From Anaerotignum sp. MB30-C6 (lineage in GTDB: Bacteria; Bacillota; Clostridia; Lachnospirales; Anaerotignaceae): a stretch of 64,000 nucleotides of DNA. A model generated the notes under the pieces. The model worked only from the letters and a program-made list of their open reading frames with translations. It searched no databases and was not told the origin of the DNA. The position numbers and the translations under genes were made by a program. The stretch lies in assembly GCF_030908465.1 (NCBI RefSeq), contig NZ_CP133078.1, forward strand, positions 496,001-560,000, read 5' to 3'. This document shows, piece by piece, positions 24,684-34,403 of the stretch (position 1 is the stretch's first letter; every line of letters starts with the position of its first letter).

Positions 24684-25730
24684 ATGTCGTTGAATGATAG
24701 AAAAATTCAAATTTTGCAAGCCATTATCAATGATTATATCGAAACAGCGGAACCGGTCGGCTCCAGAACAATTGCAAAAAAATATAATCTGGGCATCAGC
24801 TCTGCCACAATACGTAATGAAATGAGCGATCTTGAGGAAATGGGCTTTATTATGCAGCCTCATGCATCCTCGGGGCGAATTCCTTCAGACTTAGGATATC
24901 GACTTTATGTGGATCATCTTATGCAAAAGCGAGAGCTAAGCAATGAGGAAGAACGGTATCTACAAAGTTTGATTTCCAGAGACATTAATCAAATTGATTA
25001 CCTTATGGAGGAAACGGCGAAAGCCATTTCAGCCCTTACAAATTACACCACGTTCATTTCTGAACCTGTGGGGCAGCGGGCCAAGATTAAACAAATTCGC
25101 TTGTTGCCATTAGACATGGTTTCTATCCTTCTGGTTATCGTAACGGAAGATAATTTTATGAAGAACCATGTTATCAAGTTGGGCGTTGTGCCTGAGGAAG
25201 AGAGGATTTTTGAAGTTGGTTTCTATTTAAATCGTGCCTTCCAAGGATACGCTTTAGAACAGATAGACCAAACGGTAATTAGAAGGTTGCAGTATGAACT
25301 GGGGGAATACAAAGGTTTATTAATCCCTATTTTCAAGGCCTTGGAAATAACCATGGAGGCGGCTGAAAAAGTTCAAGTTCATATGAGCGGAACAAAAAAT
25401 ATCTTAGCCTTTCCTGAATTTTCTGACATCAGCAAGGCCAAATCCTTATTCCAAACCTTGGAAGAAAAGGATGTTTTGGTTACTTTATTGGAAGAGAGCA
25501 AGAGCAACGATCTGCAGATTTTAATCGGCAGTGAAAATACAGTGCAAAGCATGAAAGATTGTAGTGTAATTACAGCAACCTATAAGCTTAGCGATGATAC
25601 TCGAGGAACAATTGGTATTGTAGGCCCTACTAGAATGGACTATTCCCAAGTAGTTTCTGTTTTAAATGGCATGGTACAAAATATAGAGAGGGTGCTACGA
25701 AACTTAACAGACAATAATAAAGACGGTTAG
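24684..25730 (+). CDS. hrcA: Heat-inducible transcription repressor HrcA
   Basis: 348 residues. An N-terminal winged helix (SLNDRKIQILQAIINDYI, then VGSRTIAKKYNLGISSATIRNEM) and the following HASSGRIPSDLGYR are diagnostic. HrcA represses CIRCE genes and is kept active by GroEL. It is first in hrcA-grpE-dnaK-dnaJ and autoregulated through the CIRCE upstream; a second CIRCE at 40254 extends the visible regulon to htpG. Confidence 0.97.
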   Translation: MSLNDRKIQILQAIINDYIETAEPVGSRTIAKKYNLGISSATIRNEMSDLEEMGFIMQPHASSGRIPSDLGYRLYVDHLMQKRELSNEEERYLQSLISRDINQIDYLMEETAKAISALTNYTTFISEPVGQRAKIKQIRLLPLDMVSILLVIVTEDNFMKNHVIKLGVVPEEERIFEVGFYLNRAFQGYALEQIDQTVIRRLQYELGEYKGLLIPIFKALEITMEAAEKVQVHMSGTKNILAFPEFSDISKAKSLFQTLEEKDVLVTLLEESKSNDLQILIGSENTVQSMKDCSVITATYKLSDDTRGTIGIVGPTRMDYSQVVSVLNGMVQNIERVLRNLTDNNKDG

Positions 25731-25747
25731 AGAAAAGAGGGAGACAA

Positions 25748-26323
25748 GTGGAAGGAAACAAAGACAGAGAAGAAGCGTTGCAAGAAGAAATTCTTGAAAC
25801 CATAGAACAGGTTGAAAATGTAGAGGAAGCCGTAGAAGAAGCTGTAGAAGGTGAAGTGGTGGACGAAACTGCTGAAAAAATTGAAAAATTGGAACAGCAG
25901 GTAACGGAGAACTTTGATAAGTATCAAAGATGCTTGGCAGAATTCGATAACTTTAGAAAGCGTACCACAAAAGAAAAGGCAACAATGTACGATGACGGTG
26001 TAGCAGATACCGTTGAAAAACTTTTAATGGTAGTTGACAATTTAGAAAGAGCCGTTGCAGCCCAAGAAAGTAAGGCTGAGGAAGAAGATGGTTTCTTTAA
26101 AGGCGTGCAAATGATCCTAAAGCAGTTCCAGGACGTTTTACATGGTTTGGGTGTGGAAGAAATTAAAGCCTTGGGTGAACAGTTTGACCCAAATCTTCAT
26201 GCGGCAGTTGCCCATGAGGATGATGAAAACTATGGTGAAAACGAAGTTATCTTGGAAATGTTAAAGGGTTATAAATATAAAGACAAGGTCATTCGCCACA
26301 GTATGGTGAAGGTCGTTAACTAA
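25748..26323 (+). CDS. grpE: Nucleotide exchange factor GrpE
   Basis: 191 residues from GTG 25748, with GAGGGAG just upstream. An acidic N-terminal region and a long coiled coil (about 40-95, containing KYQRCLAEFDNFRKRT) precede the beta-domain with the family signature HAAVAHEDDENYGENEVILEMLKGYKYKDKVIR-type ending. It releases ADP from DnaK. It lies 17 bases after hrcA and 36 before dnaK. Confidence 0.96.
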   Translation: MEGNKDREEALQEEILETIEQVENVEEAVEEAVEGEVVDETAEKIEKLEQQVTENFDKYQRCLAEFDNFRKRTTKEKATMYDDGVADTVEKLLMVVDNLERAVAAQESKAEEEDGFFKGVQMILKQFQDVLHGLGVEEIKALGEQFDPNLHAAVAHEDDENYGENEVILEMLKGYKYKDKVIRHSMVKVVN

Positions 26324-26347
26324 GAAAACAAGTATTCATATATTTAG

Positions 26348-28192
<1,845 letters not shown>

Positions 28193-28210
28193 AATATAGT
28201 AGTTGTGCAT

Positions 28211-28240
28211 AGCAAGGGCGGTTATCCGCCCCTGCTTTTG
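28211..28240 (+). terminator. Intercistronic hairpin between dnaK and dnaJ
   Basis: AGCAAGGGCGG (28211-28221) pairs with CCGCCCCTGCT (28226-28236) with one A-C mismatch, followed by TTTTGCTG. The tail is short, so it probably attenuates or stabilises the dnaK message and lowers dnaJ expression. Confidence 0.55.
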
Positions 28241-28278
28241 CTGTTTAAGACCTTGAAAGAATGAAGGTGGTGAGGAAG

Positions 28279-29436
28279 TTGGCAGAGAAAAGAGATTATT
28301 ACGAAATACTGGGGGTAAGTAAAGATGCCTCAGAGGCTGAGCTGAAAAAGGCTTACCGTAAGATGGCGGTGAAGTATCACCCAGACCAAAACCCGGGAAA
28401 TAAAGAAGCGGAAGATAAATTTAAAGAAGTAAATGAAGCCTATGAGGTTTTGAGCGATCCTCAAAAAAGAACACAGTATGACCAGTTTGGGCATGCGGCT
28501 TTCGACCAAAGCGGCGGCGGCGGCGGTTTCTATGGCCAAGGCTTCGATATGGGAGACTTGGGAGATATTTTTGGCAGTATGTTTGGATTCGGCGGCTTTG
28601 GTGGCGGTACTCGTAGAAATGGCCCAAGGCGTGGAAACGATGTAAACGTAAATATTCAGCTTACTTTTGAGGAGGCTGCTTTTGGTTGTACAAAAGAAAT
28701 TTCCATTGGTATCTTGGATGAGTGTGAAACTTGTCAAGGTACTGGCGCAAAATCTGGTACCCATCCAGAAAGTTGTCCAAAATGTAACGGTACAGGTCAG
28801 GAGAGATTTGTTCAGCAGTCTATGTTTGGTGCGGTGACTTCTGTTCGTACTTGTTCCCAGTGTCACGGCACAGGTAAGGTTGTAAAAGACCCTTGTAACA
28901 CTTGTAAAGGCGCAGGCAAAGTAAGAAAAACCAAAAAATATGAGGTTAATATTCCTAAGGGGATTGACAACGGTCAAACCATTCGACTGGCTAATAAAGG
29001 TGAAGTTGGCGAAAACGGCGGCGGTTACGGGGACTTGTTGGTAACGGTTTATGTACAGCCTGACCGTGTTTTCGTAAGAAAAGGGTTTGATGTTTACTGT
29101 GATGTGCCTATTTCTTTTGTTCAGGCAGCATTGGGTGGAGAAATTGTAATTAAGACCATTGATGGTGAACAAAAGTATACTGTAAAACCTGGCACACAAC
29201 CTGAAACCGTTGTGACTTTGCGGGGTGTTGGTATCCCCAACTTAAGAAATCCTAAGGTTCGTGGTAATCAGGTAGTAACATTGAAGGTGAAGATTCCTAC
29301 AGATATGAGCGAAAGACAGAAAGATTTGTTACGCCAGTTCTATAAGGAAGAAGCTGCACCTGAGCAAGAACATAAAAATGGAGCTGAGGATAAGAAGTCC
29401 TTTTCAGAAAAAATGAAGGGTTTTTTTAAAGAGTAA
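28279..29436 (+). CDS. dnaJ: Chaperone DnaJ (Hsp40)
   Basis: 385 residues from TTG 28279, preceded by GGTGAGGAAG; the upstream in-frame ATG 28261 has no site. J domain at residues about 4-68 with HPD in YHPDQNP, then a Gly/Phe-rich region (75-115), four CxxCxGxG zinc repeats (about 143-215: [32 protein letters not shown]) and the C-terminal substrate-binding domain. Class I DnaJ, last gene of the HrcA operon. Confidence 0.97.
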   Translation: MAEKRDYYEILGVSKDASEAELKKAYRKMAVKYHPDQNPGNKEAEDKFKEVNEAYEVLSDPQKRTQYDQFGHAAFDQSGGGGGFYGQGFDMGDLGDIFGSMFGFGGFGGGTRRNGPRRGNDVNVNIQLTFEEAAFGCTKEISIGILDECETCQGTGAKSGTHPESCPKCNGTGQERFVQQSMFGAVTSVRTCSQCHGTGKVVKDPCNTCKGAGKVRKTKKYEVNIPKGIDNGQTIRLANKGEVGENGGGYGDLLVTVYVQPDRVFVRKGFDVYCDVPISFVQAALGGEIVIKTIDGEQKYTVKPGTQPETVVTLRGVGIPNLRNPKVRGNQVVTLKVKIPTDMSERQKDLLRQFYKEEAAPEQEHKNGAEDKKSFSEKMKGFFKE

Positions 29437-29494
29437 CTGTCAAGACAATTTCAGCACAAATAGGAACAAAAAGCTCTAAAAGTTGAGTAAACAT

Positions 29495-29545
29495 ATAGCC
29501 CCATTGCTTTGTAGTAATCTCTATAGCAAAGGGGCTATATTTAGT
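29495..29545 (+). terminator. Hairpin terminator after dnaJ
   Basis: ATAGCCCCATTGC (29495-29507) pairs with GCAAAGGGGCTAT (29526-29538) apart from one mismatch, followed by a short T-rich tail. The following stretch to 29660 holds nothing recognised. Confidence 0.65.
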
Positions 29546-29660
29546 CATAGAAGCCATGAAACAAGGTGAGTTTTGAAAGGGATTTCTTTGTTTCATAAAC
29601 CCTTTGGAAACAGAAAATGGCGATGGACGGGATTCGTATATCATTTTTTGTTAGAAAAGC

Positions 29661-29690
29661 TTGACAAAAGGGGATGTCTTATATTAAAAT
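29661..29690 (+). promoter_or_regulatory. Promoter of NiCo riboswitch transcript
   Basis: TTGACA (29661-29666), 18-base spacer, TAAAAT (29685-29690); the predicted start falls at the first bases of the riboswitch. Confidence 0.75.
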
Positions 29691-29696
29691 CATGAG

Positions 29697-29794
29697 AACT
29701 GATCAGGCAATGGATTGAATACCATGTGGCCGGGCTCAAAGCAGCAGATAAGCGTCTGTGGGACAGAAATTGTTCCTGTGGGCGTTATTTTTTT
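29697..29794 (+). ncRNA. NiCo (czcD) riboswitch
   Basis: The core 29697-29768 carries the conserved NiCo blocks in order: ACTGATCAGGCAATG, CCATGTGGCCGGGC, GCAGCAGAT and GTCTGTGGGACAG. These match the structurally characterised NiCo four-way-junction aptamer as I remember it. It binds Co2+ or Ni2+ and turns on an efflux gene. A hairpin ACAGAA-ATTG-TTCCTGT and a T7 run at 29788-29794 are the likely terminator part of the expression platform. The gene downstream is a CDF metal exporter, the usual partner. Confidence 0.9.
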
Positions 29795-29854
29795 ACAAAT
29801 TTTTCGCCCACTTTGGGATAAAATAACAGGATGAACACGATTGGAGGTTTTATT

Positions 29855-30772
29855 GTGGAAAAGGGGACGAATAAAGTCGCAGATAATGAGAAAATTGTAA
29901 TGAAGGTATCAGTTAACAGTATGATCGTAAATGTAATTTTGTCTATTGCAAAGGTGTTTGCCGGTGTGGTTGCCCGTTCTGGGGCTATGATTTCTGACGG
30001 TATTCACTCCGCTTCAGATGTATTTAGTACATTTGTTGTAATCATTGGGTATAAAATGTCAGCAAAGGAATCTGATGAAAACCATCAGTATGGGCACGAG
30101 CGTATGGAGTGCGTAGCGGCGTTATTGCTTGCAATCATATTGTGTATCACAGGCATTGCCATTGGCTATGGAGGGATTCAAAAAATCATTCATGCCGATG
30201 AGTTGAATTTAGAAATGCCGGGAATGTTAGCCTTGATTGCAGCCATCGTTTCCATTATCGTAAAAGAGGGGATGTATTGGTATACCAGAGATGCTGCAAA
30301 GAAAGTGAATTCAGGGGCTTTGATGGCGGATGCATGGCATCATCGCTCCGATGCCCTATCTTCTGTAGGCAGTATGGTAGGTATTATTGGAGCAAGATTA
30401 GGCTATCCCATTTGCGATCCATTGGCCAGCGTGATTATCTGCGTGTTCATCGTAAAAGCGTCCTATGATATTTTTAAAGATGCCATTAATAAAATGATGG
30501 ATACAGCTTGTGATGCCGAAACGATGAATAAAATGAGAGAGGTTATTTTATCTCAAGAGGGCGTAGTGGATATAGATCAAATACAAACTCGTCTATTTGG
30601 TGCTAGAATATACGTGGATGTGGAAATTGTGGCAGATGGCAATATGACTTTAAATGAAGCCCATGATATCGCAGAACAGGTGCACAGGGCGATTGAGGAA
30701 AATTTTGAAGATGTGAAGCATTGTATGGTTCATGTGAACCCAATGGAAGAGGATTTCATAGAACAGGAATAA
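29855..30772 (+). CDS. Cation diffusion facilitator (Co/Ni exporter)
   Basis: 305 residues from GTG 29855, with TTGGAGG upstream. Six membrane helices with the CDF metal site residues in SDGIHSASD (helix 2) and DAWHHRSDA (helix 5), then a cytoplasmic ferredoxin-like C-terminal domain (about 215-300) ending MVHVNPMEE. CDF proteins export divalent metals by proton exchange. The NiCo riboswitch upstream points to cobalt and nickel rather than zinc. Confidence 0.94.
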   Translation: MEKGTNKVADNEKIVMKVSVNSMIVNVILSIAKVFAGVVARSGAMISDGIHSASDVFSTFVVIIGYKMSAKESDENHQYGHERMECVAALLLAIILCITGIAIGYGGIQKIIHADELNLEMPGMLALIAAIVSIIVKEGMYWYTRDAAKKVNSGALMADAWHHRSDALSSVGSMVGIIGARLGYPICDPLASVIICVFIVKASYDIFKDAINKMMDTACDAETMNKMREVILSQEGVVDIDQIQTRLFGARIYVDVEIVADGNMTLNEAHDIAEQVHRAIEENFEDVKHCMVHVNPMEEDFIEQE

Positions 30773-30776
30773 TAAA

Positions 30777-30812
30777 AAAAGGACTATCCTAATGGATTAG
30801 TCCTTTTAATTT
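30777..30812. terminator. Terminator between CDF gene and HTH gene
   Basis: AAAAGGACTA (30777-30786) pairs with TAGTCCTTTT (30798-30807), with an inner TCC/GGA helix. It ends both convergent genes and overlaps the last codons of the HTH gene. Confidence 0.85.
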
Positions 30813-31048
30813 TTACGTATTTCATTGAAAAAATCATTGTACTCACATTTGAATATTTCTGTAAGCAAAATCAAGTCACTTATTTTAATATTCAACTCTC
30901 CTGTTTCATATCTGGAATATATTGAACGAGTGGTACTAGAGCCCAAAAGCTGTAGCTTTGCTGCAACTTGCTCTTGGGTGAAGTTGCAATCATTACGTAA
31001 CCTTTTTAAATTTTTTCCGATAGAAATATCTTGTCTTAGTTTTTCCAT
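30806..31048 (-). CDS. Xre-family HTH regulator
   Basis: 80 residues from ATG 31048. HTH at about residues 12-60: IGKNLKRLRNDCNFTQEQVA, then the long helix-3 region ending IYSRYETGELNIKISDLI and EIFKCEYNDFF. It is divergent from a small Spo0A-C-like gene, and a 36-bp palindrome lies across both promoters, suggesting autoregulation and control of the neighbour (inference). Confidence 0.85.
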   Translation of the reverse strand: MEKLRQDISIGKNLKRLRNDCNFTQEQVAAKLQLLGSSTTRSIYSRYETGELNIKISDLILLTEIFKCEYNDFFNEIRKN

Positions 31049-31073
31049 ATGCACTCCGTTTGCTCAATATTGT

Positions 31074-31140
31074 TTGCAATTTGATTTATTATATGCTAAA
31101 ATAGCAGATAGAATGCTCAGTATATTGAGCATTCTATCTG
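31074..31140. promoter_or_regulatory. Divergent promoters with 36-bp palindromic operator
   Basis: Plus strand: TTGCAA (31074-31079), 17 bases, TAAAAT (31097-31102). Minus strand: TATAAT lies at about 31088-31093. The perfect 15-bp arms CAGATAGAATGCTCA (31105-31119) and TGAGCATTCTATCTG (31126-31140) lie at the plus-strand start site and at the minus-strand -35 region. A partial copy TGCTCAATATTG is at about 31061-31072. Confidence 0.65.
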
Positions 31141-31163
31141 TAAAATAAATATGGGGGTGTAGC

Positions 31164-31388
31164 ATGATAAACAGAAAAATGTATCGTAAAATAGCGAAAG
31201 AGGAAGGAGCAACTGTTGCTGAGGTAAAACGGGAGATGCAGTTGGCCCTTGAAAGTGCCTATAGTAATTCGAAGAATGATGGGGTCACGAAATCATATCA
31301 GAACCAAGTACCTCGAAGAGACGAAGTGCCAACACCTGAGGAGTTTATAAGATTTGCGGTGGGTAAAGTGAAATACGGGAGATTATAA
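31164..31388 (+). CDS. Small Spo0A C-terminal-like DNA-binding protein
   Basis: 74 residues. The order IAKEEGATVAEVKREMQLALESAYSN, a short linker and VPTPEEFIRFAVGKVK parallels the recognition-helix part of the Spo0A effector domain (IAKxF...VERAIRHAIEVAW and PTxxEFI). It has no receiver domain. Such stand-alone Spo0A-C-like proteins are recurrent small genes in Clostridia; binding target unknown. No clear AGGAGG; GGGGGTG lies upstream. Confidence 0.6.
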   Translation: MINRKMYRKIAKEEGATVAEVKREMQLALESAYSNSKNDGVTKSYQNQVPRRDEVPTPEEFIRFAVGKVKYGRL

Positions 31389-31675
31389 ATTAGATTTTTT
31401 TAGGTTTCCCAGTGGAAGGTGGAAGAGATTGCAGTGACAGAAATACCGAAGACAAGTTATTTTTCCATAAAAAGGGAGTCAACGAAAATCGTTGTTGCAA
31501 TTTGGAGTTAGACTTTATTATGTTAATGGCAGGCTTATTATTTCTTACTGATTACAGAGTTTGTTTACTTATTGGAAATTTTGAGACTGATTCCTTGAAT
31601 TTATACAATGTACAGTTTATAATTGCATTAAAGTAAAATTGTATTTTATAGGGGAAAAGAAAGGGGCGAATTCAT

Positions 31676-32458
31676 TTGAAATATTTTGTGGTGGATGCTT
31701 TTGCGGAAAATATATTTGGAGGGAACCCAGCTGGGGTTTGTGTACTTGAGAAACCTTTATCCACTGAAACAATGCAAAAAATTGCCGCAGAGAATAATTT
31801 ATCGGAAACGGCATTTGTTTATAAAAAAGAGGTTGGGAAGTACGACTTAAAATGGTTTACGCCAATGGTGGAGATTGACCTTTGTGGCCATGCAACATTG
31901 GGAACCGCTTATGTAGTAGCTCATTTTGTGGATACGGAAGTTGAAGAAATGGAATTTTTTACTCTAAGTGGGACTTTAAATGTTGTAAGAGATGGTGACT
32001 TATTTAAAATGGATTTCCCCAGTCGAAAGCCACAAGAGGTTCCAGTGACGGAAAAAATAATAGATGCAATTGGAGTTAAGCCCGTGGCTGCATACTTGTC
32101 CAGAGATTTGATTCTAGAACTAGAGGATGGAAAAAGTGTAAAAGAGCTTAATCCAGATTTCCATAAGGTACTGGAGTTAGAGGATGGATTGGGTCTGGTT
32201 GTTACAGCAAAAGATAAGGAATACGACTTTGTTTCACGTTGTTTTTTTCCTAAATTAGGCGTGAATGAAGACCCCGTTACGGGTTCTGCCCATAGCAGCC
32301 TTATTCCCTTTTGGGCTGAAAAGCTAAGGAAACAAACATTGATTGCAAAGCAAGTTTCAAAAAGGGGCGGCGTTTTGAACTGCATGGATGGGGGCGAACG
32401 GGTGTATATTAGCGGTGGTGTCGTTTTATATTTAAAAGGGGAAATATTTATTAGATGA
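31676..32458 (+). CDS. PhzF family isomerase/epimerase
   Basis: 260 residues from TTG 31676, with AAGGGGCG upstream. The PhzF fold is shown by VDAFAENIFGGNPAGVC at the N terminus, the catalytic Glu in NLSETAFV, CGHATLG and the C-terminal half-repeat with EDPVTGSAHSSL. Members catalyse hydrogen shifts; the substrate is not predictable. Single gene with its own terminator. The 280 bases upstream have a 74-codon ORF that I do not accept as a gene. Confidence 0.93.
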   Translation: MKYFVVDAFAENIFGGNPAGVCVLEKPLSTETMQKIAAENNLSETAFVYKKEVGKYDLKWFTPMVEIDLCGHATLGTAYVVAHFVDTEVEEMEFFTLSGTLNVVRDGDLFKMDFPSRKPQEVPVTEKIIDAIGVKPVAAYLSRDLILELEDGKSVKELNPDFHKVLELEDGLGLVVTAKDKEYDFVSRCFFPKLGVNEDPVTGSAHSSLIPFWAEKLRKQTLIAKQVSKRGGVLNCMDGGERVYISGGVVLYLKGEIFIR

Positions 32459-32500
32459 AAAAACCATGTGGCATATTAAGTTTAACCGTCTTTCATTGAA

Positions 32501-32546
32501 AAATCCTGTACTGCAAGAAATTACTTGAGTACAGGATTTAGTTTTA
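32501..32546. terminator. Terminator after PhzF gene
   Basis: AAATCCTGTACT (32501-32512) pairs perfectly with AGTACAGGATTT (32528-32539), followed by a T-rich tail; convergent with the minus-strand phosphatase gene. Confidence 0.85.
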
Positions 32547-32584
32547 TTAGAAAAAATTTAGCTTTCAATATAAGAAATTTAGTT

Positions 32585-33055
32585 TTATTGTGGATGAGAA
32601 TTGTCACTTAAAGCAAATGCAAGGAAACTTTCTAATCCTTCCATAATGTCTGTATGGGTGTTATCAAAGTTTCCTGTGTACCAAGGGTCCGCAATATCTC
32701 TGGGATGGGATGAAAAATCCAAGAGACGGTATACTTTATTTTGGGAATCATCCCCTAGAATACGCATTAGATTTTCCATATTGTATTCCTCCATTACCAG
32801 TAAATAGTCAAAGTCTTCATAATCCTGCTTTGTTACCTGCCTTGCTGTTTTGCCAAAGCAATCAATTCCCAAGGAGAAAAGTTTTTCCTTTGCAGGGGGA
32901 TAAACGGAGTTACCAATTTCTTCACGGCTAGTAGCGGCTGAGGCTATATAAAATTCATCTGTAAGACTTTTTTTTATAAGCATATCTCGAAATAAAAACT
33001 CTGCCATGGGAGAACGGCATATGTTTCCGTGACAAATAAATAATACTCGAATCAT
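32585..33055 (-). CDS. Low-molecular-weight protein tyrosine phosphatase
   Basis: 156 residues. The P-loop CHGNICRS at residues 8-15 is the CX5R(S/T) active site, and DPWYTG late in the protein supplies the general acid Asp. LMW-PTPs remove phosphate from phosphotyrosine or phosphoarginine. AAAGGAGC precedes the ATG. It lies 15 bases after the nitrilase gene and ends the minus-strand operon. Confidence 0.95.
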   Translation of the reverse strand: MIRVLFICHGNICRSPMAEFLFRDMLIKKSLTDEFYIASAATSREEIGNSVYPPAKEKLFSLGIDCFGKTARQVTKQDYEDFDYLLVMEEYNMENLMRILGDDSQNKVYRLLDFSSHPRDIADPWYTGNFDNTHTDIMEGLESFLAFALSDNSHPQ

Positions 33056-33070
33056 AAAAAGCTCCTTTCA

Positions 33071-33865
33071 TTACTTATGGGATCGTAAAAATTTAGAATA
33101 CAGTTCAGGTTTGCGATCTAATTTCAGGGGGAAAGTGGAGCGGTAAGCAAAGGCCTCCTCAGGAGAGATGTCTACCGCGGTAAGGCCATGGCCCTCCTTC
33201 GCATGAGCCAAAACTTCTCCAAGGGGAGAGACTACCATGCTATCTCCAGAATATTCTAAACCGCCCCCATGGCCTGCCCGGTTTACGCCGACTACAAAGG
33301 CTTGATTTTCGATGGCCCTTGCTTTTAATAGCGTCATCCAATGTTCTCTGCGCTGGCGTGGCCAGTTGGCAATAACCACTAACAAAATGCTTTCCTTTGA
33401 TGCTGCTTGAAATATTTCAGGAAAGCGCAAGTCGTAGCAAACAAAGGGGGATGTCGCCACATTTTTAATGGTGCAAGAAGCAAGGGATTCGCCCCCTGTA
33501 TAGAATTGGGCTTCCGTACCGAAGGAAAAGGGGTGAATCTTTGCATAGTCAAGGAGGGGTTCCCCTGTTTCAGAGACGATGACACAATGGTTTTCTGCTT
33601 TTTGGGCATCAATAATAGATAGCCCGAAGCACAAAGATAATTGGTTTTTCAAGGCATTTTCTCTAAAAAAGCCAATGGTTTCACTATCCTTGAAAGATTC
33701 GCCCAGTTCCTTTGTTTTCATTGTAAATCCCGTTAATGTCATTTCAGGAAAAACCAGAAAATCCACTTGTTCCTTTGCCGCCTTTTGCATCATTTCTTCG
33801 CAGAGGCTTTTGGCATGCTCTTTTTTTTCAAACCCCATATCTAACTGGCCAAGTCCAATTCGCAT
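33071..33865 (-). CDS. Carbon-nitrogen hydrolase (nitrilase superfamily)
   Basis: 264 residues with the Glu-Lys-Cys triad: Glu in FPEMTLTGF, Lys in YAKIHPFS and Cys in VCYDLRFPE. The sequence resembles the omega-amidase/Nit2-like and YafV group that hydrolyses alpha-ketoacid amides such as 2-oxoglutaramate. Length is standard. AAGGAGGGTG precedes the ATG. Middle gene of the operon; substrate unproven. Confidence 0.9.
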   Translation of the reverse strand: MRIGLGQLDMGFEKKEHAKSLCEEMMQKAAKEQVDFLVFPEMTLTGFTMKTKELGESFKDSETIGFFRENALKNQLSLCFGLSIIDAQKAENHCVIVSETGEPLLDYAKIHPFSFGTEAQFYTGGESLASCTIKNVATSPFVCYDLRFPEIFQAASKESILLVVIANWPRQRREHWMTLLKARAIENQAFVVGVNRAGHGGGLEYSGDSMVVSPLGEVLAHAKEGHGLTAVDISPEEAFAYRSTFPLKLDRKPELYSKFLRSHK

Positions 33866-33880
33866 AAAACACCCTCCTTT

Positions 33881-34219
33881 TTATTTCCAATCCTTCCAAA
33901 CATCAGGGCAATAACCCATCGTAAAGTCTTTACCATTTCTCACAATGGGGGTGAGGAAAAGGCTGGGATTCTCCAATAGGGTACCTTCCCTTTTACTCTC
34001 GTCAATATAATCCATAAATAAGGTTTGATAGGCTTTTGCCTTTCGGTCGATCATCTCTTCAACGGGTATACAGCGTTTGGCGGATTCAAAAACACTTTTC
34101 CCCATGCCAAACTCATGGACATCAATATATTGATAAGGTATTTTTCTCTCTTTAAAATAACGCTCCGCTTTTTTTGTATCAAAGCTTTTTTTGGAGCCAT
34201 AGATTTGTACATTCAACAT
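33881..34219 (-). CDS. ArsC/Spx-like protein lacking the active-site cysteine
   Basis: 112 residues from ATG 34219, spaced correctly from AAGGGAG. The ArsC-family layout is present: beta strand, GSKKSFDTKKAERYFKER at the N terminus, EEMIDRK and the cis-Pro loop LTPIVRNG. The usual CxxC or CxxS motif of Spx/ArsC (position of GSKKSFD) is missing; only one Cys remains near the C terminus. It therefore cannot use the family's N-terminal redox Cys. First gene of the operon. Confidence 0.8.
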   Translation of the reverse strand: MLNVQIYGSKKSFDTKKAERYFKERKIPYQYIDVHEFGMGKSVFESAKRCIPVEEMIDRKAKAYQTLFMDYIDESKREGTLLENPSLFLTPIVRNGKDFTMGYCPDVWKDWK

Positions 34220-34291
34220 GCTCACTCCCTTCGGTTCTCATCTAATATTAGCGTAATTTACAGGAAGAAACAAGACAAAGAAAGGAGGGTA

Positions 34292-34300
34292 TGCTATAAT
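34292..34300 (+). promoter_or_regulatory. Extended -10 promoter
   Basis: TGCTATAAT, a perfect TGN-TATAAT extended -10, with a weak -35 AAGACA at 34272-34277. The predicted start at 34306 coincides with the first base of a closing helix. Confidence 0.7.
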
Positions 34301-34305
34301 AATTT

Positions 34306-34403
34306 AACGGACTTAGGAAGTCCTCACCTCTTTAGATGGGGATGATATTTCCGAACAAACATGGGCTTACTGAAAACAAAGGTGATGTCAACCCCGTCCG
34401 TTA
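34306..34403 (+). ncRNA. Candidate structured RNA, family not recognised
   Basis: AACGGAC (34306-34312) and GTCCGTT (34396-34402) close the element. A second helix pairs GGGGATGATAT (34338-34348) with ATGTCAACCCC (34385-34395) with one mismatch and one wobble, directly stacked on the first. Alternatives are GGACTT/AAGTCC (34309-34323) and TCACCT/AGGTGA (34324-34329, 34380-34385). No ORF. It may be a free small RNA or the leader of the exonuclease gene 266 bases downstream. Confidence 0.5.

Noticed and set aside
28330..29199. 289-codon open frame antisense to dnaJ
   Set aside because: It lies wholly inside dnaJ on the opposite strand, has Cys/Thr/Asn-rich non-protein-like composition and no ribosome-binding site; it is a shadow of the Gly- and Lys-rich dnaJ coding strand.
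31412..31636. 74-codon ORF upstream of the PhzF gene, and a weak similarity of 31405-31440 to part of that gene
   Set aside because: No start signal, no coherent domain, and the similarity is too short and too imperfect to claim a duplicated gene fragment.
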